A stretch of 25,013 bases of DNA from a virus, in the IMG/VR virus record IMGVR_UViG_3300042507_000745, positions 1 to 25,013 of that record. One strand, written 5' to 3'. This document shows, one piece after another, positions 19,605-25,013 of this stretch (position 1 is the first letter of the stretch; each line of letters starts with the position of its first letter). Under the pieces are notes generated by a model. The model was not told the DNA's origin, searched no databases, and worked only from the letters and a program-made list of their open reading frames with translations. The position numbers and the translations under genes were made by a program.

Positions 19605-20669
19605 TTAGTAGAATTCGCCCATGATGCGTTGCATTTCTGATCGACTTGCCCCGCTATAATATGGATTTGCAGATTGTGGAAGTGCGCCCTCAATATTTCT
19701 ATTCATTGTGTAATTGTTGTATAAATTCTCAAATCCAGTTTGCAGTCTTGGACTGCTAGCAAGTCCATATAACAAACCAGCTTCAGGGCTAAATCCTGCA
19801 CCAGCTTGTTGAGTTCTAGCCGCCGCTAATCCACCAGTTAACAATGACTGACCAACATTAGCACCAGCAGTAGCGGCTCTACCACCCAACTGTGCGCCAA
19901 TATCCAATGGTTGTTGTCCAAGAGACTCAATAGTTGAACCAGCGCCCAAATAGGCTGTGAATGGGCTTAATGCGCCTACCTGACCCGCTTGATACTGACC
20001 CAACATATTAGCGCCAGTTCCAAACAAGCCAGCACCAAACGCAACATTCTGTTGACCAGCTTGCTGTGCCTGTGCCGCCAACTGAGCATCTTGCTGAGCC
20101 ATTGCGTTGTAGTACGCTTCTAACTCAGGTGTAGTCGCACCCAAACCAGCCGCACCACTTGGTCGCATACCTGTAGCACCTACAGACAACCCACTACGAC
20201 CTTGTTGGAACAATTGGTTTTGCAACTGAGCCATCTGACGCTCACGGCTAGGAGCAAGTAAATCCTGCTGTCTACTCATGTATTGAGCCGCAACATCTTC
20301 AGGGCTTTGTGCAAGATACTGCTGACCCAAACCAAACAAACCTGTAGCCGCCTGAGACAAAGGCTGATACTGTTGTTGAGCCATTTCAGCTTGACCTAAA
20401 GCCCCGCCAGTAAGACCCATCAAACGATCTTGATAGGCTCTTAGTTCAGGACTGACGTTATAGCCAGCGCCAGTTAAGTAGCCTTTTTTATCGAATTTAA
20501 AGTTTGATGTTCCATATCGAGAAGTGATACCTACAGGGCGAAACTTCTGCGCTTCAGCCGCTAATTTTGCCGCTCTAAGTTGAGCCTCCGCAGATATATT
20601 TGCCGCATTCTGCATAGCGCCAGCTTGTTCTTGCGCCCCCAAGTATCCTAATACCGCACTAACTGGCAT
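19605..20669 (-). CDS. Ejection-type Ala/Gln/Gly-rich protein (354 aa)
   Basis: The N-terminal part (MPVSAVLGYLGAQEQAGAMQ, then AEAQLRAAKLAAEAQKF) is a hydrophobic helix followed by a basic coiled segment, as in P22 gp7-like DNA-transfer proteins. The body is made of AQQ and Gly-rich repeats (LGQAEMAQQQYQPLSQAATG, AQQDAQLAAQAQQAGQQN) and ends in a Tyr/Asn-rich tail. It starts 1 base after the cupin stop with AAAGGGGATTGATATG. The call is from composition and place. Confidence 0.7.
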   Translation of the reverse strand: MPVSAVLGYLGAQEQAGAMQNAANISAEAQLRAAKLAAEAQKFRPVGITSRYGTSNFKFDKKGYLTGAGYNVSPELRAYQDRLMGLTGGALGQAEMAQQQYQPLSQAATGLFGLGQQYLAQSPEDVAAQYMSRQQDLLAPSRERQMAQLQNQLFQQGRSGLSVGATGMRPSGAAGLGATTPELEAYYNAMAQQDAQLAAQAQQAGQQNVAFGAGLFGTGANMLGQYQAGQVGALSPFTAYLGAGSTIESLGQQPLDIGAQLGGRAATAGANVGQSLLTGGLAAARTQQAGAGFSPEAGLLYGLASSPRLQTGFENLYNNYTMNRNIEGALPQSANPYYSGASRSEMQRIMGEFY

Positions 20670-20670
20670 A

Positions 20671-20991
20671 TCAATCCCCTTTAATCAAAATTTCATCCAC
20701 TTTAGACGGGTCTTTCTCGTCTGTGGCATGAATACAAAACCAAACACAATCAGTAATGGCTTTTACGCCATGCGTAACACCAGCCTCAATCTCTATGCAA
20801 GCAGGAGCAGAAACAATATCAATCTCAGTACCACGCAATACAGCAACCTTGCCATGAGCCAAAATAGACAAATGACTGAAGTTATGCGTATGCTTCATGA
20901 TTGCCATTCCTGCTGTAAAGAATGACTCCTTGGCATACAACCCATCACTGAAATGATGAGTAATGCGGAATTCAGGGTCTTGCATCATCAT
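20671..20991 (-). CDS. Cupin-fold protein in the virion operon (106 aa)
   Basis: A single-domain cupin with metal-binding pattern: AGMAIMKHTHNFSHLSIL supplies His34, His36 and His40, and IEIEAGVTHGV supplies His74, with G-rich turns (AHGKVAVLRG) between. The usual cupin Glu between the motifs is replaced by His/other residues, so the metal site may be unusual. Cupins in phages are uncommon; possible roles are sugar or small-molecule modification, virion structure, or a metal-binding tail part. It sits between a tail fiber-like and an ejection-type gene; ribosome site is weak (GAG). Confidence 0.78.
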   Translation of the reverse strand: MMMQDPEFRITHHFSDGLYAKESFFTAGMAIMKHTHNFSHLSILAHGKVAVLRGTEIDIVSAPACIEIEAGVTHGVKAITDCVWFCIHATDEKDPSKVDEILIKGD

Positions 20992-20994
20992 TTT

Positions 20995-22572
20995 TTACTC
21001 GTAAAGAATGTTAATTTTGCCAGCAGAAGGAGTTGTATCAAAGGTGTCTGTGCCGTTGACTGTGGTTATGCGAACACGATCTAATGTTGCAGAAAGTGAT
21101 TTACCGCCAGAAACTGAAGATAAAAAGTTAGATGCATATGCGCTACTTGTTCCAAAAATAACCCAAGTATTTGTAGAAGCGTCAAGGAGAGCCAAAGTTA
21201 CCAAAGACTGATAAGTTTGTGAGGCAGTATTTGTCTCATTTAATGGAAACCCTGCGGTTGATAATTCGTAGGGATTGGTTGAAGAACCAGACCTCACTGC
21301 AACGCCAGTGTATCCAGTATTTTCAATACCACCAGAATCACCAAGTTGCACAAGAATTGATGAAGTTCCACTTGTACTTACACCATCCATCATCACAGTA
21401 ATCTTCTTAACCCAACTAGGTATTCCCGTGAAATCAATTGATGTTTGACCAGCGCAAGTAACAGCAGTGCCAGAGGTTATTATTGGAAATTGTTGTGGAA
21501 CAATTGCCCCACCCATTCCTGCAACATTAGATGGTGATGTTGCCCATGCTCCAGCAGTTGCTTGTGTTGATTGAATATATCCAACAATTCTAAATGGCAC
21601 AGAAGTTCTAGCAGTTGTTGAGTAAATTACAGATCCACTGTCTGCTGTGCCAGTTCCACCTTCAGCAGTTGTACTAATCAAACTACGCTCATCTAAAAAA
21701 CCATAAATATCTTCATTGACAACAGCCAACTCAACTGTTCCTGCATTGTCTATAGCCAAGATAGCCAATTTAGATTGCGCCCCACTTGTTGTACCAAGAG
21801 TAGAGCCATTGGAAACAGTCATTGAAATAGCGGCAGTAACTACTCTTGTTGTTGTTGCTCCTGAAGATGCAGTAGATGATCTGAAATCTAACGAACAAGG
21901 ATTCAGTCCAAATGTCAGGATATTTGTTGCAACACTTGCCGTTATTGTTGGAATTTGTTTATAAGGTAGGGTTGAAGATCCCTCAAAAACATAAGACCAA
22001 CTTGCCGCTGTTGTTCCTGTAATTGATACACAAGTGAATTTTGCTGTTGTAAGAGGAGGAACAAGAGTAATTATGTTTGCGCCACTTGACTGAACAGTCA
22101 AAACTCCTGTTGAGTTGTTAACAATCAAGTAACCTAAACCCAATGCAAGAGTGCTTGTAACAGGCAAAACAACAGTTTGAGTTGTTGAACCTGTAAAGTA
22201 TTGTTGATTCTTATTAGTAGATGTAAGTGTGGTTGTTCCAGCCGCAGTCGCAGTAGTTTCATAACCCAACTTAATATTATCAATGACAGGCAATACAGCA
22301 TTGCTAATTGCTGTTGTTCCACTCAATGTAGTCGCACCAGAGGCTGATAATGTTGTGAACGCACCAGTATTGGGCGTTACATTGCCAATAACTGTGTTGT
22401 TAATTGTTGCGCCTGTAATTGTCCCGCTACTAGAATCTAGCTTTGTGGCAATAGCAGTCTGAATGTTGTTGAACTCAGTATCAATCTCAGTGCCTTTGAC
22501 AATTTTCAAAGGATTGCCAGAAGATAAAGCATCCTTAGTGGCAAAGTTGGTTGATTTGGTGTAATCGCTCAT
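20995..22572 (-). CDS. Tail fiber / receptor-binding-like protein (525 aa)
   Basis: The N-terminus (MSDYTKSTNFATKDALSSGN, then VKGTEIDTEFNNIQTAIATK) is a virion-anchoring module common in phage tail fiber or tail proteins. It is followed by Gly/Thr/Ser-rich beta repeats (GNVTPNTGAFTTLSASGATT) typical of trimeric fiber shafts, and a long Ser/Thr/Gly-rich C-terminal domain likely to contact the host. AAGGAATAAT precedes the ATG. The exact partner and receptor are unknown. Confidence 0.8.
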   Translation of the reverse strand: MSDYTKSTNFATKDALSSGNPLKIVKGTEIDTEFNNIQTAIATKLDSSSGTITGATINNTVIGNVTPNTGAFTTLSASGATTLSGTTAISNAVLPVIDNIKLGYETTATAAGTTTLTSTNKNQQYFTGSTTQTVVLPVTSTLALGLGYLIVNNSTGVLTVQSSGANIITLVPPLTTAKFTCVSITGTTAASWSYVFEGSSTLPYKQIPTITASVATNILTFGLNPCSLDFRSSTASSGATTTRVVTAAISMTVSNGSTLGTTSGAQSKLAILAIDNAGTVELAVVNEDIYGFLDERSLISTTAEGGTGTADSGSVIYSTTARTSVPFRIVGYIQSTQATAGAWATSPSNVAGMGGAIVPQQFPIITSGTAVTCAGQTSIDFTGIPSWVKKITVMMDGVSTSGTSSILVQLGDSGGIENTGYTGVAVRSGSSTNPYELSTAGFPLNETNTASQTYQSLVTLALLDASTNTWVIFGTSSAYASNFLSSVSGGKSLSATLDRVRITTVNGTDTFDTTPSAGKINILYE

Positions 22573-22581
22573 ATTATTCCT

Positions 22582-24141
22582 TTAACTTACTTTTCCGTTT
22601 TTAGCTTGAATCTCAATTTTCTGAATAGACAATCCAGCGCCATTGATGTTGGTTTCATATCCCGTTTGAACAACTTTTCCACTTCCTGTCGCTGAAGCAG
22701 TTAAAGTTTGCAATGCAATACCATCAGAGTATTGTGCAATTACAGTTGCATTAGCACCATACTCCGCAATTCCATAATATGACTCGCCTTGCGTTGGAAT
22801 GGAAGTATTTGCAGACAAATAATTTGTCTTAAAGTCAAAACCCCACTTAAAGGTGACATCTTGATTTGTTCCACCAATGACAACAGCAGACAGTTTCTTC
22901 AGAATAGAAATTTGATTCTGATTGCCAAGGTCTGCATGGTTTGTGTAATACAACATACGATATGCAGATTGGTAATCTTGATAGCCACTATACAAGCCAA
23001 TATATCCATTCTTGCCAATGTACAAAGTGCCATCACGCCTAGCCAAGAATGATGTAGGAGTTATCGAATCCCAAGTTGTTACTCTAGCCGAACCATCAGG
23101 CAAATAAGCCTTTGTATCAAAGCAATATACAGCGGAGATAGATGGCGTAGTCAACAAATAGAATGCTTCACGCTCTGAATAAACAGACTTGATATTTGCC
23201 AATGTTTCACCAGCAATTACAGATGTTAAATCATTGCGAATGTTCTTAGACAAGTCTCTCTCAGGAGCAGACTTTTCTTGAATTGTCCTCATCAAAGAGC
23301 GAACACCTGAGTTAGACAAGAACAGAACATCAGTGCTAGTGGTCTGAATGCTATCCCTTGCAATGCAACCAATACCCTCAACTGTGTCGCTCAAAGTCAT
23401 AGTTGATGGTGCAGTAGCCCCTGAATAAACAAGAATCTGACGCTTACCAAAGATAAACAAGAAACCATTGTGAGCCGCTAAACCAGTAATCTGGTCAGCA
23501 CCATTAACCCACACATTGTTTACATTCAAGCTACCAGCAGTTCCTGTAGACCATACATGACCAGCAATCAAATCGCTGAAGTAGACAGTAGAGTTGTTAG
23601 TTGTTGTATTTGCCGCCCACAATCTACCAAACGCTGAGATAACAATATTTGCATCAGGAACAGTAGCGGCATAACCTGTCTTCTCAGACACTCTACGATA
23701 TGTCGTAGTTGATACAGCGGGGTCATAAATAAGGGCGTTATGACCAGACTGAAAGAAATAGGTAATGCCATTCAAAGAAGCGCATTGCCAATTACTTGCA
23801 GTAATCGTTGGAGCAGTACCACCACCCCCATAGGTAAGTTCAGTAACGACATTGCTTGCACCAAGTTTGAAAATCTTGTTGTTTCCCGCAAACAATACAG
23901 TCAAAGTGCCATCAGCTTGAACCAACTCATGCAACACTGCTACATCATTAGCGCCTAAATCACCACTAGAAGAATTAACCCTTGACCAACCCTTGCGTGA
24001 GCCCATACGACCATACTGGTCAATTACGCAATTTGTTGCAACCAAAGCAAATCCAGCCGCAAGATCAAGAGGTGAATCTTGCGTATTCAGACCATAAAGT
24101 GCTGGCGCTGAAATGCTATAAGTCTGTATTTGTTGACTCAT
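22582..24141 (-). CDS. Large tail protein, beta-propeller-like (519 aa)
   Basis: The repeats VAVLHELVQADGTLTVLFAG, GHNALIYDP, FGRLWAANTTTNNSTVYFSD, GLAAHNGFLFIFGKRQILVY and SNSGVRSLMRT have the strand-turn-strand look of a beta-propeller. Proteins of this kind lie just after the adaptor in podovirus-like phages and form the tail tube or knob. ATGA coupling to the adaptor gene supports one operon. T7 gp12-like or P22 gp10-like roles are inferences from place; sequence alone does not decide. Confidence 0.75.
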   Translation of the reverse strand: MSQQIQTYSISAPALYGLNTQDSPLDLAAGFALVATNCVIDQYGRMGSRKGWSRVNSSSGDLGANDVAVLHELVQADGTLTVLFAGNNKIFKLGASNVVTELTYGGGGTAPTITASNWQCASLNGITYFFQSGHNALIYDPAVSTTTYRRVSEKTGYAATVPDANIVISAFGRLWAANTTTNNSTVYFSDLIAGHVWSTGTAGSLNVNNVWVNGADQITGLAAHNGFLFIFGKRQILVYSGATAPSTMTLSDTVEGIGCIARDSIQTTSTDVLFLSNSGVRSLMRTIQEKSAPERDLSKNIRNDLTSVIAGETLANIKSVYSEREAFYLLTTPSISAVYCFDTKAYLPDGSARVTTWDSITPTSFLARRDGTLYIGKNGYIGLYSGYQDYQSAYRMLYYTNHADLGNQNQISILKKLSAVVIGGTNQDVTFKWGFDFKTNYLSANTSIPTQGESYYGIAEYGANATVIAQYSDGIALQTLTASATGSGKVVQTGYETNINGAGLSIQKIEIQAKNGKVS

Positions 24142-24785
24142 GTTGCAACAAACTCCTGATTCTCAGGATAACGAGTGCCTTCCAAGGCAATGTAATCAGA
24201 CAACATAGCTTTATACAACTGGTATGCCTCAGAAGAAGACAAGCCACCATCTTCACCACGCTCTACCAATGCCCTAGCATAAGCATTCTGAACAACTAAA
24301 ACATCAGGAACAGCAACAACAGTCGAGTCTGAAGACAATGTAGCTTGTGGCACTGTTAGGCTAAATGGGATGCTATAAACACCATCAGGGCGAGGATAAA
24401 GAGTTACCTTAGTGTCGTAACTAGCATTTACTCCATCAAAACAAAATTCGTATGGGATACCGCTAACTGGAGTAGAGAAATTCTGCTTGCGATTCATTGA
24501 AGCAAAATCAATATTCTTCATACCAATATTGCTTGTGGCATTGATTACATCAATGACTTGAAACTTCTGTCCAGCACCAGTTAAAGCATAAGAATATGTG
24601 CCAGCAGTAGTAGATAGTGTAATAGTTGTGCCTAGAACATTCCAAGCATAAGCATCTTCAATTTGACGCTTGGCATCATTTACAAACTTGCCAATTAAAG
24701 CAGAATAAGATGTTTCGGAAACAGTAGAAACTGCTGTCTCACGCAACCTTACTAATACATCGTTAACCAGTTCTAAATAGGTCAT
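24138..24785 (-). CDS. Head-tail adaptor-like protein (215 aa)
   Basis: The start MTYLELVNDVLVRLRETAVS, followed by YSALIGKFVNDAKRQIEDAY and WNVLGTTITLSTTAGTYSYA, is a pattern I recall from podovirus connector/tail tubular A-type proteins (gp11/gp4-like): an N-terminal helical bundle and a beta middle. The C-terminal part is helical again (VQNAYARALVERGEDGGLSS). It is coupled by ATGA to both neighbours. It would form the ring below the portal. Confidence 0.8.
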   Translation of the reverse strand: MTYLELVNDVLVRLRETAVSTVSETSYSALIGKFVNDAKRQIEDAYAWNVLGTTITLSTTAGTYSYALTGAGQKFQVIDVINATSNIGMKNIDFASMNRKQNFSTPVSGIPYEFCFDGVNASYDTKVTLYPRPDGVYSIPFSLTVPQATLSSDSTVVAVPDVLVVQNAYARALVERGEDGGLSSSEAYQLYKAMLSDYIALEGTRYPENQEFVAT

Positions 24786-24988
24786 CTGCTTGCCTTCGCT
24801 TTGTTCCTTGCGGATATAGCTTTAGCTTTTGCCTTTGCGTCAGCCTTTGAGGTTGCACCCCATGCCTTGAGCGAAAGAAGCAGTCTTGTTGGTTCACCAT
24901 TCTTGTACTCTGCACCAGCCATGTTGCCCATGCGAGCCAAGAAACTTGCTCTGCGAGGGTTATCCCCCGACTTTACTGGAGGCTTCAG
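24782..24988 (-). CDS. DUF6321-like small virion-operon protein, probable CTG start (68 aa)
   Basis: The frame reads (M)KPPVKSGDNPRRASFLARMG, then GAEYKNGEPTRLLLSLKAWG and a Lys/Ala-rich tail, the SFLARM...PTRLLLSLKAWG signature I recall for the DUF6321 family next to phage head-tail genes. There is an in-frame stop at 25009-25007 and no ATG, GTG or TTG before the conserved motif. The only plausible start is CTG at 24988, which gives a CTGA overlap with the stop of the upstream gene, mirroring the ATGA junctions elsewhere in this operon. Confidence 0.72.
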   Translation of the reverse strand: MKPPVKSGDNPRRASFLARMGNMAGAEYKNGEPTRLLLSLKAWGATSKADAKAKAKAISARNKAKASR

Positions 24989-25013
24989 ATTACACCAGTT
25001 TCTGCATTATAAG
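24985..25013 (-). CDS. C-terminal end of an upstream virion gene, possibly major capsid (partial)
   Basis: One frame is open from the right edge and ends YNAETGVI before TGA at 24987-24985. This short tail resembles C-termini of phage major capsid proteins, and the gene order (before the adaptor) fits. Only 8 full residues are visible, so the identity is a guess. Confidence 0.35.

Noticed and set aside
1-25013. tRNA or other RNA gene
   Set aside because: No cloverleaf-like arrangement or tRNA sequence signature was noticed in gene-free stretches; a covariance search would be decisive.

Overview
This window is a stretch of a tailed bacteriophage genome, most likely a podovirus-like phage of a Gram-negative bacterium. 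The head and packaging genes, short-tail adaptor and tail genes, and large Ala/Gln-rich ejection-type proteins point to a podovirus-like virion. The nested Rz/Rz1 spanin pair and other lipobox proteins require a host with an outer membrane. The A+T-leaning sequence and family repertoire resemble phages of freshwater proteobacteria, but that host guess is inference.

Layout from left to right. 1-4266, all leftward: portal (cut by the window edge), a 183-aa unknown, a Pro/Gln-rich repeat protein, large terminase and small terminase. 4267-4870: a gene-free region with six DnaA-box-like sites in two clusters around an AT-rich core, a strong candidate replication origin. 4871-10629, leftward early/replication block: a small ribbon-helix-helix-like protein, a 218-aa unknown, a GACA/TGTC repeat array, a zinc-finger/TOPRIM/RecA-type primase-helicase, a terminator, an SSB-like protein, a DUF2800-type PD-(D/E)XK nuclease, a 74-aa unknown, a RuvC-like resolvase and an HTH regulator. 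10630-10783: a divergent promoter/operator region. 10784-13692, the only rightward block: about 14 very small, translationally coupled unknown genes, several with one membrane segment or Cys motifs. 13646-16119, leftward lysis region: M15 peptidase endolysin, 79-aa protein, Rz with nested Rz1, holin candidate, small lipoprotein and two coiled-coil membrane proteins. 16129-25013, leftward virion genes: three ejection-type proteins, a cupin, a tail fiber-like protein, a large tail protein, a head-tail adaptor, a DUF6321-like protein and the last residues of an upstream gene, possibly the capsid.

How it fits together. The HTH gene and the rightward block share a compact cI/cro-like control region, so the regulator probably decides between leftward replication genes and rightward early genes. 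No DNA polymerase, RNA polymerase or integrase is visible. With the DnaA boxes, this suggests replication initiated by host DnaA and elongated by the host polymerase, helped by the phage primase-helicase, SSB-like protein, nuclease and resolvase. Portal at the left edge and a capsid-like C-terminus at the right edge suggest a circularly permuted map whose missing part holds the rest of the portal, any scaffold, and the capsid.

The points most worth checking are the DnaA-box origin beside the terminase genes, two likely non-ATG starts (ATT at 16119 and CTG at 24988), an overprinted micro-gene cluster at 12215-12562, the repeat array at 5749-5862, and a cupin gene inside the virion operon.
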